Source: Yoonia sp. BS5-3 (GTDB lineage: Bacteria > Pseudomonadota > Alphaproteobacteria > Rhodobacterales > Rhodobacteraceae). Taken from it: DNA of 64,000 nucleotides. Made by a program: the position numbers and the translations under genes. The stretch spans positions 1 through 64,000 of the forward strand of contig NZ_CP150952.2 of assembly GCF_038069655.2 (NCBI RefSeq). The letters run 5' to 3'. Positions 25,431 through 33,646 of the stretch are shown one piece after another; within the stretch, counting starts at the first letter, position 1; each line of letters opens with the position of its first letter. The notes under the pieces are model-generated. The model was not told the origin of the DNA. It worked only from the letters and a program-made list of their open reading frames with translations, and made no database searches.

Positions 25431-25799
25431 TCAGTCGTTTGGGGCAACGGTTTCAGTTTGGGCCAATTCAGAAACGATCAAGCCAACAATGCTGGCATAT
25501 GTCATAGAACCGTCTGGCTGCTCGGATCGTGAGAGCGATTTTGCAACGTCTTCTGGCCGCAGGCCGTGTTGCAAAAGAAGCGAGAACATCACGCAGGCGT
25601 CTTGAACCTGAAATTCGAGCTGCGACCCTGACTTGAAGCCCGCGGAGTAGAAAACTTCGCGGGGCCGTCCATTTTCCTTTGGGTCATAACCGACAGACAG
25701 GTGAATGTTATGCCCGTCTTGTGTTGTGATCTTGCGGGTCTCAGTGAGCCGCCTCGATGGCAGGTTGTGACGTGGATCAGGCGTGTCTTTGTATTCCAT
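25431..25799 (-). CDS. TSCPD-domain-like protein
   Basis: 122 residues from the ATG at 25799 (GAGGA 7 bases upstream). The segment GRPREVFYSAGFKSGSQLEFQVQDACV followed by SLLLQHG and KSLSR resembles the TSCPD domain found at the end of some ribonucleotide reductases and as small stand-alone proteins in Rhodobacterales. Its role alone is not known. Confidence 0.65.
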   Translation of the reverse strand: MEYKDTPDPRHNLPSRRLTETRKITTQDGHNIHLSVGYDPKENGRPREVFYSAGFKSGSQLEFQVQDACVMFSLLLQHGLRPEDVAKSLSRSEQPDGSMTYASIVGLIVSELAQTETVAPND

Positions 25800-25996
25800 C
25801 AGCTTGTCCTCTGTGATGACCTTCCCGGCTATCCAGTTGGAAAAACCCCTTGGGTTTTTGTCACCGGGAAGGAACCTTTGGTGAGAGGGCCGACCGGAAA
25901 CGTCCAATCCTTATTCTCGTTATCTGCGACCGAAAACTTCCAGCCGACTGACAAGCCCGTTGGGAGAGTGGTGGGCCGTTAGGCCCACCGAGGGTG

Positions 25997-26347
25997 TTAG
26001 CCCTCTTGCTTTTTCGCTGCGCGGCGACGTTCGTCCTGGCTCATGTTGTCGAAGTCGTCAGCCGCAAGGGTCATGCCGTACTCGGTGCCACCGGAGCTGT
26101 TTTCCCATTGTGTCTGGCGGAGCGTGCCGCGAACATGGACCAGATCACCGGGTTGGGTGTTCTCTTTCACCCACTTGATGACGTTCTCGTTGAAGATCGT
26201 CACTTCGTTCCAGTAGGCGTTTGCCTGAAAGTCGCCGTTGTTGTCTTTGCGTCCGTATTCGGCGGCAACTGTGACCCGGAGGGTGTTGCCAACGTCTTTG
26301 GTCTTACCTACGCGGCCCATGATCTGAAATTCTGCAAAGGTTCTCAT
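25997..26347 (-). CDS. ssb: Plasmid single-stranded DNA-binding protein
   Basis: 116 residues from the ATG at 26347 after AAGGAG. An OB-fold protein with the SSB signature MRTFAEFQIMGRVG, AYWNEVTIFNENV and GDLVHVRGTLRQTQWE. It lacks the long acidic tail of E. coli SSB and ends in a basic KKQEG. It would coat incoming ssDNA during conjugation. A perfect TTATAATATTGT box lies about 90 bases upstream. Confidence 0.88.
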   Translation of the reverse strand: MRTFAEFQIMGRVGKTKDVGNTLRVTVAAEYGRKDNNGDFQANAYWNEVTIFNENVIKWVKENTQPGDLVHVRGTLRQTQWENSSGGTEYGMTLAADDFDNMSQDERRRAAKKQEG

Positions 26348-26439
26348 TGTGGTGTCTCCTTGGTGAGAGTGTTTCGATAAAAAACGGTCAAGCGTGTATT
26401 CGATGCGATCAAACCAAAAAACGGAGGGTCCGAACGATA

Positions 26440-26451
26440 TTATAATATTGT
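26440..26451. promoter_or_regulatory. Conjugation box upstream of ssb
   Basis: TTATAATATTGT within the longer AT-rich TATTATAATATTGTAAAATA. Identical to the boxes at 39943-39954 and (reversed) 54923-54934. Confidence 0.6.
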
Positions 26452-26799
26452 AAAATATTCTAATTCGGATGGAAACCGTTTTTTTGTTTGAAGGCAAAGG
26501 CGTAGCCGGAGCCGGTCGCTAAGAGAAAACTAAGTGAAGTTCCGTTTGAGAAACACGTCCAAGGGGACACTTGAGAACCGTCGCGCTCAGTTTTTAGAAG
26601 GGCCTGGTAAGACCAAGGATGTTGGTGACTGTGCAACAGTGATCAACACCGAATACAGCAAAGACAGCAACGGCGCGGGCAAACGCGGAACGTGATGAGG
26701 ATCTTCGACGGGGGCGGAAACAGGGTGAAAGTCCATCCCGATTGGTCCATGTTTGTGGCATGATTTGGCAGCGGGAAAGACCGCGCTTGGCATGATGGA
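26452..26799. other. Intergenic region upstream of thermonuclease
   Basis: About 350 bases between the divergent ssb and nuclease genes. The only small plus-strand frame (22 codons, from 26697) lacks a ribosome site. I see no strong hairpin or repeat. Confidence 0.4.
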
Positions 26800-27288
26800 A
26801 TGACCATGGCTGACACAGGCAACAGAAGCGGAACGCGCCTTAGAGAAAAAGCACTATGGGTCTGCGTCTCGATGTGGACCAAAAGACCCCCACTCTCCTA
26901 CCGGGCATTGCAGGCTGGTTTGGCATTGGCGCTGATTACGGGACAGGTGGACGCTGAAACAGTCGATCCGGCGGCGGTGTATGTCGTTGATGGCGACACA
27001 ATCCGCATGGATGGCGATAGCTGGCGGCTGGTCGGTCTGGACACGCCAGAGACCTTTGAACCGCACTGCGATTTCGAGCTGGCGCTAGGACAGGCAGCAA
27101 CCGCGCGACTGCGCGCGTTGATGACGTCCGGACGGCTGGTGGAAGTGATCCGATTGCCGGGGCGTGACCGCTTCGATCGGGGATTGGCGCGGCTTTATGT
27201 CGGCGGGGAAAATATCGCAGACATTTTGATCCGCGAAGGGTTGGCGCGAGCTTATGATGGTGGTCGCCGTCAAAGCTGGTGTGGTTGA
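26800..27288 (+). CDS. Thermonuclease (SNase-like), exported
   Basis: Up to 162 residues. The staphylococcal-nuclease fold is shown by VYVVDGDTIRMDG, WRLVGLDTPE and the RFDRGLARLYVGGENIADILIREGLA region. Asp and Arg of the DGDT and RLVGLDTPE motifs are present. A hydrophobic stretch (LQAGLALALITGQVDA) suggests a signal peptide, so the ATG at 26872 may be the true start. It is probably a secreted or periplasmic sugar-nonspecific nuclease. Confidence 0.85.
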   Translation: MTMADTGNRSGTRLREKALWVCVSMWTKRPPLSYRALQAGLALALITGQVDAETVDPAAVYVVDGDTIRMDGDSWRLVGLDTPETFEPHCDFELALGQAATARLRALMTSGRLVEVIRLPGRDRFDRGLARLYVGGENIADILIREGLARAYDGGRRQSWCG

Positions 27289-27361
27289 CGCTTTAGCGTT
27301 TCTGCGCGAATAGCGCAGGCCCGTGTTCGCAGGGCATCGCCCTGGGGGAACGGGCAGAATA

Positions 27362-27691
27362 TCACTTTGACCGACGCACGGTCCCGATAAGGCCGGTCGC
27401 AACAGCCATGAACCCTGCATACATCGTGAATGCCAGCCAGACCGCCACAAAGATCAGTCCGATGTTTGAGATTAGCGTTGGCTCTCGGTCAAAGCGGAAT
27501 GCCTCGGATGAAAGGCCCTTCGCGAGCATTGCGCCGAATCCAAGGGCCGGTAGAAACACGGTCCAGCCTGCAAGCGAATACCGGTTGCAGGTTGTTCGGC
27601 CCTCGGACCAACAAGACTTCAAGACACGCAAGGGGCGGAAAATGACTTCTGCCATGCGTATCTGCATTTCTTCCAATATAGGCAGCATCAT
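27362..27691 (-). CDS. Small membrane protein of the orphan-VirD4 operon
   Basis: 109 residues from the ATG at 27691, which overlaps the upstream stop by ATGA. Two or three hydrophobic segments (about residues 32-52, 73-93) and few charged residues in the C-terminal half. Family not recognised. Tight coupling to the VirD4-like membrane domain suggests the two act together in the inner membrane. Confidence 0.7.
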   Translation of the reverse strand: MMLPILEEMQIRMAEVIFRPLRVLKSCWSEGRTTCNRYSLAGWTVFLPALGFGAMLAKGLSSEAFRFDREPTLISNIGLIFVAVWLAFTMYAGFMAVATGLIGTVRRSK

Positions 27692-27966
27692 TCGTACCGA
27701 GCGCGGCGTTGATAAATCAACAGAGCGGCCCCGATCAGCCCAACCAGACAGAAACCGCCGATGATACTGGTCGCCAGCCAAAAATCGTCGGGCCGGACAG
27801 TTCGAAGAGGAAAATAGCTCCGAGCCAGCCACGCCCAGTCCACGGCAGCGGTGAAACCGTAATCGCGGAAAGTGAAATAGCCGGTCGCGCAGATATAACC
27901 CAAGATGCCAGCAACTGCGGTAACAACGACCGTCGCGGCCACGGCTTTTCCGCCTGTCATTGCCAT
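27688..27966 (-). CDS. Stand-alone VirD4 N-terminal membrane domain
   Basis: 92 residues, GGAGG 6 bases before ATG 27966. It aligns through its length with residues 1-85 of the plasmid VirD4: GY..AT..(L/F)TFRDYG, D(F/W).WLA..Y..L, RPDDF.L...I.GGF...GL. It has both membrane helices and the intervening loop but no ATPase domain. The start overlaps the previous gene and the stop overlaps the next, so it is a maintained gene in an operon, not a decaying fragment. A role in modulating coupling-protein assembly is inferred. Confidence 0.85.
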   Translation of the reverse strand: MAMTGGKAVAATVVVTAVAGILGYICATGYFTFRDYGFTAAVDWAWLARSYFPLRTVRPDDFWLATSIIGGFCLVGLIGAALLIYQRRARYE

Positions 27967-28247
27967 GATGTCCTCCTGTTCATATCTGCTTCAATGGATC
28001 GCAGTTCTGCGCCCATAAATTCGTCCAGTTCCGCGTCGATTGCGGCGCGGTATTCGCGATAGGGATTGGCTGGCCCATACCTGACGCCGCGTTCCCAGAA
28101 ATTGCCGTCTCGACCAGACAGCCAAGCGCGATGAACCTGCGACCGTGCGAACATGCGCCTGAACCATACTGGCAAGACGCGACCCCCATGACCTTCGACG
28201 TAAACCCACAACAGGAAGCGCCCGTAGATCGTGGTGGGTTCATCCAT
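27957..28247 (-). CDS. Hypothetical protein of the orphan-VirD4 operon
   Basis: 96 residues from the ATG at 28247, overlapping the upstream stop by 8 bases. Tryptophan- and arginine-rich with WVYVEGHGGRVLPVWFRRMF, a possible membrane-surface protein; no clear transmembrane helix. Family not recognised. Confidence 0.7.
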   Translation of the reverse strand: MDEPTTIYGRFLLWVYVEGHGGRVLPVWFRRMFARSQVHRAWLSGRDGNFWERGVRYGPANPYREYRAAIDAELDEFMGAELRSIEADMNRRTSWQ

Positions 28248-28524
28248 CACAAGGCTCCACTTGCGATAAGGCTGGCCCTGTATCTGGTCGGGAAGCAATG
28301 TGCTGGGTGAACAAATCGACCGCTTTGTGATCGGGTCGTTCAAATTCAGCATTAACTTTATCGAGCGCCGTCAAAAGGATTTTGGTCGCCCAGATAGGGT
28401 CAAACCCCATGTCCAGCACAGCCTCTTTGACGGCTTCGGCTGCGAGGTCGTCGTTGTCGATAGGCAAGCCACCATTGTTATTGATGATCTTCATGAAGCG
28501 GTCATATTCGGGGCGTTTAGTCAT
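28240..28524 (-). CDS. Hypothetical protein of the orphan-VirD4 operon
   Basis: 94 residues, soluble, acidic and helical, with no motif recognised. It overlaps both the toxin gene upstream (8 bases) and the next gene downstream, so the toxin-antitoxin pair and the orphan-VirD4 genes form one continuous minus-strand transcription unit of six genes. Confidence 0.7.
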   Translation of the reverse strand: MTKRPEYDRFMKIINNNGGLPIDNDDLAAEAVKEAVLDMGFDPIWATKILLTALDKVNAEFERPDHKAVDLFTQHIASRPDTGPALSQVEPCDG

Positions 28525-28948
28525 CTGTTTCTTTCCAAGGGTTGATCACATCCAGCCGAAACGCCTCAAAGGGGGCGGTGTCCCGTGACGCGACAGGGGC
28601 CGTGTTGTTTGCGACCGCAATTGATGCAATTTGGCCGTCCGCAAACCCAACAGAGATACCTTCGCCACGAACAAGAGCCATTCGCATTCCGAAATAGTGG
28701 GCAGCGGTTGCATCGAAGGGCAAAATTCGTCCTCTGAACTGGTCCTCAATGATGTGGGCTACGGCATCTTGCAACTCAGCGGCCCGCTTTCCATTGGGCA
28801 AACAATGTGCACCGAACATAAGCTCCGCAGCCGTGATGGACGTTAAATACAGGTTCGTTGGTTCTTGTTGATCCAACCAGTTCACGACATTCGGATTCGG
28901 CGCAGGCTTCTGTAGCTCGGAAATGACGTTGGTATCGAGAATAATCAT
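28517..28948 (-). CDS. PIN-domain toxin (FitB/VapC type)
   Basis: 143 residues. A PIN ribonuclease with the acidic residues in MIILDTNVISEL (Asp4 in LDTN), a Glu in AAELMFG, and an Asp in GFADGQIASIA. The length and VISELQKP start are typical of the FitB subgroup. It overlaps the antitoxin by ATGA. It probably stabilises the plasmid by post-segregational killing. Confidence 0.93.
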   Translation of the reverse strand: MIILDTNVISELQKPAPNPNVVNWLDQQEPTNLYLTSITAAELMFGAHCLPNGKRAAELQDAVAHIIEDQFRGRILPFDATAAHYFGMRMALVRGEGISVGFADGQIASIAVANNTAPVASRDTAPFEAFRLDVINPWKETDD

Positions 28949-29184
28949 CCTAGCTCCAAAGGTTGTGCTGGGGTTTTGTCTCTGGCAACATCCAATTCGT
29001 CACCCTCAATCCCTTCAAAGCAAGCCCGCAAGCGCGTCCCAAACCCGCCTTGCTGTTCCGCTACAAAAGTTTCAACCAACAACGCTCTCACCTCGGCTTC
29101 TGCACTTCGGTTGTTCTTTGCCGCCCGAAGTTTCAGCGCGTCATGAATTTCATCTGGCAGATTTCTAATTGACATATTTCCCAT
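28945..29184 (-). CDS. RHH antitoxin (FitA type)
   Basis: 79 residues from the ATG at 29184, chosen for AAGGAG 7 bases upstream. The N-terminus MSIRNLPDEIHDALKLRAAKN is a ribbon-helix-helix DNA-binding domain, and the C-terminal part should wrap the toxin. It likely represses its own operon through the TGCTATCA repeats at 29197-29259. Confidence 0.9.
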   Translation of the reverse strand: MGNMSIRNLPDEIHDALKLRAAKNNRSAEAEVRALLVETFVAEQQGGFGTRLRACFEGIEGDELDVARDKTPAQPLELG

Positions 29185-29196
29185 GTGTTCGCTCCT

Positions 29197-29259
29197 TGCT
29201 ATCACTTCAATGAATGCTATCAAATTTGGGCAATGATGGCAAGTTATAAAATGCTATCA
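29197..29259. promoter_or_regulatory. Candidate FitA operator, TGCTATCA repeats
   Basis: Three exact TGCTATCA copies at 29197-29204, 29215-29222 and 29252-29259 and an inverted TGATGGCA (one mismatch) at 29234-29241, all just upstream of the antitoxin start. As I remember, TGCTATCA is also the half-site in the Neisseria FitAB operator. Confidence 0.65.
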
Positions 29260-29282
29260 CGTCACTCGTCGGTGGGAAAAAA

Positions 29283-29302
29283 GGCCCCGCCGAAGCGGGG
29301 CC
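29283..29302 (-). terminator. Terminator of the M15-like peptidase gene
   Basis: GGCCCCGC-TTCG-GCGGGGCC followed by six T on the minus strand, about 30 bases after the stop at 29332. A classical Rho-independent terminator that also separates this gene from the toxin-antitoxin promoter. Confidence 0.92.
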
Positions 29303-29331
29303 AGGTACATCCTCACCACAAGGAAACTCTA

Positions 29332-29880
29332 TCATCCACTCCAACGCCGCCCCTCTGGACCAACATCAATGTGGGTAAAATCGGCGTAGCGGCCAAGGCC
29401 GTGAACCCCGTAGGATTCGGCGTAGCCAACAACGAGGGCAGGGCTAACACCAACCATGTTGAAGTCACAGGCTCGGCCTTGTACGTGCTGCGAATTGCGG
29501 GCTGCGCCTTCGATGGTTGCGTTACGGCTAGCCGTGCGGAACCCTGAATTAACCAGTATCAGTTTGGGTTCTGCAAAATCGAGCGACATGCGAGTTTGGA
29601 TTAACGCCAGATCACCAAACAACAGTGGATCAATCTGACGTTGCGCACCGCCTGCCCGCCAGTCGCGCCACAACCAATTCAGTCGTTGAAGGTTGCTATT
29701 GTCATATCGCTGGCCGTTGCGGAACCGCACGGAAAGGCGGTCGCCGTTGGTATTTGCAACCAAGATACGATCATAGCCTATGTCTGGCCAAGGTGTGTCC
29801 TGCGCCATGCAAACCGCTGGCGCGGCAAGCAAAACTGTCGCCATGCCGACTGATTTTAGAAAACCCCTTTTCGTTTGCAT
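29332..29880 (-). CDS. Exported M15/DUF882-like peptidase
   Basis: 182 residues with a signal peptide (KRGFLKS start, cleavage near CMAQ at about residue 27). The C-terminal domain has the zinc-site pattern SQHVQGRACDFNM...THIDVGP (H, D, H) of the M15/YcbK peptidoglycan-peptidase family. It probably trims cell-wall peptides in the periplasm, which could help T4SS assembly. A conjugation box lies about 60 bases upstream. Confidence 0.85.
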   Translation of the reverse strand: MQTKRGFLKSVGMATVLLAAPAVCMAQDTPWPDIGYDRILVANTNGDRLSVRFRNGQRYDNSNLQRLNWLWRDWRAGGAQRQIDPLLFGDLALIQTRMSLDFAEPKLILVNSGFRTASRNATIEGAARNSQHVQGRACDFNMVGVSPALVVGYAESYGVHGLGRYADFTHIDVGPEGRRWSG

Positions 29881-29934
29881 TGGCTTATCCTCTATCGGAA
29901 AAATCGGGTTGAGTTCGCGGTGTGTCCGCGCACG

Positions 29935-29952
29935 ACAATATTACAATATTGT
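29935..29952. promoter_or_regulatory. Conjugation box upstream of M15-like peptidase
   Basis: ACAATATTACAATATTGT: two overlapping boxes, TTACAATATTGT at 29941-29952 and its near-mirror at 29935-29946, 55-60 bases before the start at 29880. Confidence 0.6.
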
Positions 29953-29983
29953 ATCTGTATCGCTATATCGTTTCAACCAAAGA

Positions 29984-30844
29984 TTACGTGCCACACGTCC
30001 CAGAACATTCATCCATGAAGTCGATCTGCGGCCCGCCTGTGCGGGCTTCAAAGTCGATTTCTCCCAAAGGCTGACAACTGCGGTGCATATACATTTGGCT
30101 CTGCATCCCTCGCGCTCGACCATTCTCGCGCAAGGCTTTGTCTGCCTCGACGGCATCGGCAAAGCTGGTCGGATCGTTCAGCTGCATATCGCGCCAGAAA
30201 GCGTCTTTGTGGAACGGGCAACCGATGCATGACGATTTAGGGGGCCTTGGGTATCCGTGGCGGTCCAGCCAAGCATAGCAATCGCCCCGCGACATACGCG
30301 CCTCGATCAAAGGCCAACGGTTCGTGATCCACTTGTCGCGGGCATCAGCCATGCGCGGCATTTCATCACTGGATATGCCTATCCACTGCTCGACGTTGAA
30401 CCGTGTGGCGTGGTGGCCCTTGGGGACACCAAGCAACCGTCGAATTTCAGCCCTCACAGGTGCAATCTTGGCCTCCCGTGTGCATTGCCGCCGCCCCATG
30501 CCGCCAGTGTCCAGAAAGAACGGCAGAGATATAAAGCGGCCTTCGTCGGCCTCGGCGCGATCCATGACGTGCTGGCGCAAGTCCATCGCCTTTACAGTGG
30601 TGATCGGAAACGGCAGGACGTTCGCGCCCGAAAGCCATGACAAGTGTTCCATGACACTGGACGGCTCCCAACCTGTGTCTGCGAAAATCGCTACATCTGG
30701 CATCGGGCCAATCTCGCCATGTGCCGCCATCAGCGCCAAGGTGGTGCTTTGAACGCCCGCCCCAAGGGACAACACGCGCAAATCAGCATTCTTCACGGGT
30801 TCGCTGACACCGGGCCATGTATCGTGTTTGAATTGGTAGGTCAT
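29984..30844 (-). CDS. PAPS-reductase-like (adenine nucleotide alpha hydrolase) protein
   Basis: 286 residues from the ATG at 30844 (GGAGG upstream). A PP-loop SLGAGVQSTTLAL near residue 26 and a later SSCIGCPFHKD motif with further Cys near the end identify the phage/plasmid PAPS-reductase-like family, in which the cysteines may bind an Fe-S cluster. The substrate is unknown; a role in nucleic-acid modification is possible. It follows the large ParB-like gene and is probably cotranscribed. Confidence 0.85.
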   Translation of the reverse strand: MTYQFKHDTWPGVSEPVKNADLRVLSLGAGVQSTTLALMAAHGEIGPMPDVAIFADTGWEPSSVMEHLSWLSGANVLPFPITTVKAMDLRQHVMDRAEADEGRFISLPFFLDTGGMGRRQCTREAKIAPVRAEIRRLLGVPKGHHATRFNVEQWIGISSDEMPRMADARDKWITNRWPLIEARMSRGDCYAWLDRHGYPRPPKSSCIGCPFHKDAFWRDMQLNDPTSFADAVEADKALRENGRARGMQSQMYMHRSCQPLGEIDFEARTGGPQIDFMDECSGTCGT

Positions 30845-30896
30845 AGTTCTGCCTCCGATAAGGGGGGCAGGGCGCTTACGCGCCCCGCTCCAAGCC

Positions 30897-32735
30897 TCAA
30901 ACCATGCCTTCGGGCAACCATGCTGCGATGCGGGCTTCTTGCGTCTCAGTGACGCCAAGGGCCTTGCGTGTGGCTTCGTCACTAAACAGCTTTTCCAGCT
31001 TCGCGGCCTTCTCGCCCTTTTTCAGTGCTGCAAACGTCTTGGCAGCATCATGGCTGTCGGACAGGTCCAGCAATTCGTTCCACAAGGCGATCATGTAAGG
31101 GCCACCAACACGGCTAAAGAAATTCTCGGCTGTCGGGGTGAAGTGATCCCGCGTGACCTTCTTCGTCTTCTCGTCAATCAACTCGCCAAGATCAGCGTGT
31201 GAGATTGAAAGCTGCCCGATCAGAGTTCGCACAAGCATATCCATGCACTTCTTATGGCCGCGCTTGCGGAATGCGGTGAAGTCCTCGGCCTTGCTGCCTT
31301 TGCTCTCTACGGGGTCAGGCAACGTCAGGCGCTTGTCCTGCGTGTAACCTGTCTCGCACTCCGGCACGTTCGCCAGATGGGGCAAAGACACATCATAGGC
31401 ATGGATACGCTGCCAACCCTTCGATTGGGTCAACTGGAAAGCCAGTAAATCAAGGGCAAGGGTCGGGTCGTCCAGTAGCGCATTCTGACGTGCGCCAATG
31501 ACGATCCGGTCAAGGTCTTCCTGCAACTTGGCTGAAATGGGTGATTTCTTCGGGGTCTCTTTGTGCGCCGATTTCTTCAAGACGCCCGCTGCGATAGCTG
31601 CCTCTTGATCCTCTTGGCGCACAAGCCCTTCGATCACCTCAATGTCTCCGCTGTGATCAACGTAGATCACAACGCCTGCATGGGCCTTCTGCTCTGCCGT
31701 AAAGCCACCATCGGCCTTTGCCTGCAATTCCAGAAATTCAGCCGTACCAGCTTCATCGCAAGCATCACCATTGACCAGTTCGCCCAACTCGTCGTAACGG
31801 TCGCTTTCTTCCTCGGTCAACACGCCTTCGACCTTGTAGACCCGCGCCATCTTCATGCGGTTGATCGTATCGCTATAGACATAATCGTCCGTGATACCCT
31901 CGCCCCAAGTCCAGCCATTGTCCGTTGCGATCTGCGCGGCAGTGCTGGCAAGTTTCGCCTCAAAACACTCCTGCAAAATCGCTGGATCATCAAAGATCGT
32001 TTCGTCTTCAAACAGGTCGCCACCAACACGGCCCCCTGCGGCCTTGTAGTCTTCAACACCAACAAAGGCGGCGCGGCGATCACTGCCTTTGACGTGATCG
32101 GGCTTCAAACCTTCCTTGATCTGATAATCGGACATTGCGCCCCAACCCTTCGTGCCGTTCGCCTTCACGCGCTCCAACACTTCAAGGGTCAGCTTTTCGT
32201 CGTTGCTGATCGTGAACGCCTTGGCTTGGGACATGCTGATTTCACTGGCCTTCAACGCATCCAAAACAGCCGTGTGTAGACCAGCCATTGCCAAACGGCG
32301 ATAAACCTTCTTTTCGGTCACGCCATAGGCCACGGCGATCTGTCCTGCGCTCAAACCTGTCTTCTCCAATGCGCCGTAGTCACGGATTTCATCGGCGGGG
32401 TGAAGGTCTTGGCGCTGCGCATTCTCACTTGTCGCCCAGAGTTTCGCGGTGTCTTCATCAGGCGCAATCTGAACCTGCACGTTCTGAAAGCGCGGATCGT
32501 CTTGCAAAAGCGCGAGAGCGCGGTAACGACGCCCACCAGCCACCACGCCAACACCCTCGGTCCCGTCATGGCGGAACCCTGCAAGGTTGTGGATCAGGCC
32601 AGCGATTTTGATGTTCTCGGCCAGCGATGCGATTTCATCTTCGGAAACCACTGTGCGCGGGTTCAAAGGGGAAACATAAAGATCGGCAAACGCTACGGTT
32701 TCGGTGATCTGCGGGATTGTTGTTTGGTCAGTCAT
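30897..32735 (-). CDS. Large ParB/Srx-domain protein
   Basis: 612 residues. The N-terminus (residues 15-110) is a ParB-like nuclease/Srx domain with PLNPRT, GLIHNL and VAGGRRYRAL. A KorB/HTH-like region follows (AGQIAVAYGVTEKKVYRRLAMA). The remaining 400 residues are alpha-helical and typical of the large ParB-like proteins on Alphaproteobacteria plasmids. There is no ParA partner next to it, so a partition role is doubtful. Confidence 0.9.
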   Translation of the reverse strand: MTDQTTIPQITETVAFADLYVSPLNPRTVVSEDEIASLAENIKIAGLIHNLAGFRHDGTEGVGVVAGGRRYRALALLQDDPRFQNVQVQIAPDEDTAKLWATSENAQRQDLHPADEIRDYGALEKTGLSAGQIAVAYGVTEKKVYRRLAMAGLHTAVLDALKASEISMSQAKAFTISNDEKLTLEVLERVKANGTKGWGAMSDYQIKEGLKPDHVKGSDRRAAFVGVEDYKAAGGRVGGDLFEDETIFDDPAILQECFEAKLASTAAQIATDNGWTWGEGITDDYVYSDTINRMKMARVYKVEGVLTEEESDRYDELGELVNGDACDEAGTAEFLELQAKADGGFTAEQKAHAGVVIYVDHSGDIEVIEGLVRQEDQEAAIAAGVLKKSAHKETPKKSPISAKLQEDLDRIVIGARQNALLDDPTLALDLLAFQLTQSKGWQRIHAYDVSLPHLANVPECETGYTQDKRLTLPDPVESKGSKAEDFTAFRKRGHKKCMDMLVRTLIGQLSISHADLGELIDEKTKKVTRDHFTPTAENFFSRVGGPYMIALWNELLDLSDSHDAAKTFAALKKGEKAAKLEKLFSDEATRKALGVTETQEARIAAWLPEGMV

Positions 32736-32799
32736 ATTTTCTATCCTTGATATGGTGATGGGTTTGGGTGGAACGCCCTTCGTCGGGCGCTCTCGATTT

Positions 32800-33196
32800 T
32801 CAGTAATCAGAGGGGAAAAGGACCGTCATGACCCGCTTGGTTTGCTCCAAGTCGGTTGGGTCTTCGGCTCCGTATTCAAGGTCCCAATCGTAGAGGTCGA
32901 TCTTGAACCAAATGGTCTTTGTCTCGTCGCCTACAGTGATTTCCCACCGCACCAAAGCTGTGATCCCCATAAGGGTCGTTATCTTCGGTAAAGTCGGAAA
33001 ACTGCTGAATTGCCTGCATCAGTCGCGCCATCCAAGCGGGGCTTAATGCTGCCACTGCTCGCGTCATGACGATCTGACCGGGGATGGTAAAATCCGCCCC
33101 CCAAGTATTGCGAAAACGGTCATTGTGATCTGCGATCACCTTGGCCCGTTCCGCAGCCTCAAAATCTTCTTCGGGAATTGAAAGCGCGTTGCTCAT
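32800..33196 (-). pseudogene. DUF3768 gene, frameshifted
   Basis: The N-terminal part from ATG 33196 runs to FSDFTEDNDPYGDHSFGAV. The rest of the family, with WFKIDLYDWDLEYG and a final VLFPSDY, continues in another frame down to the stop at 32800-32802. Removing one G in the GTGGGAAA stretch (plus strand 32943-32945) restores a full-length protein of about 131 residues. As it stands the first frame runs on to 32876. Its leader is the 300-bp repeat copy 2. Confidence 0.75.
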
Positions 33197-33492
33197 ATCG
33201 TGTTCCTTTGTGGTGTGGTCCGTTCTGGTGTTTCCCAAAATCGGACAAGGGTTCTGGAAGGTCCGCGTAGCGGTGCCTCTCCTGAAACCTTGGCCCTCGC
33301 CGAGAGCAGGGGGGGAACCGATGCAATGCTGAAATCCAGCCCAAAGGGGAGGGGGATCACCCGGCAACGCAGCCCGCAGGGACCGTTGGTGGGGACACCC
33401 TTTTGGGCGCAGTATTTCGGGGTTGCATTGGGGGACCGGCGGTCCCCTGATCGTCGTGCAGCGGCGTTCGGCTTGCCCGAACCCCAAACGAC
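33193..33492 (-). repeat. 300-bp leader repeat, copy 2
   Basis: The direct-orientation partner of 23859-24157, 9.3 kb away. Homology ends abruptly at the ATG of the DUF3768 gene on one side and after AACCCCAAACGAC on the other. Confidence 0.92.
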
Positions 33493-33646
33493 CAACAAAG
33501 ACTCAGGGCCATCGGCCCGTCGCAGAAGCATAGCGATGATGTTTCGATCCGCCCTGGGCGGATCACACCGGACCTGAATGCCGCTCTATCTCGCTGGAAG
33601 TAGAGCGAGATATGAATATGCTGCACACAACTTTGGAGGTATATTC

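Noticed and set aside
26697-26765. 22-codon frame upstream of the thermonuclease as a leader peptide
   Set aside because: No ribosome site and no attenuator-like structure seen.
31563-32279. 238-codon plus-strand frame inside the ParB-like gene
   Set aside because: Shadow; the ParB/Srx motifs are on the minus strand.
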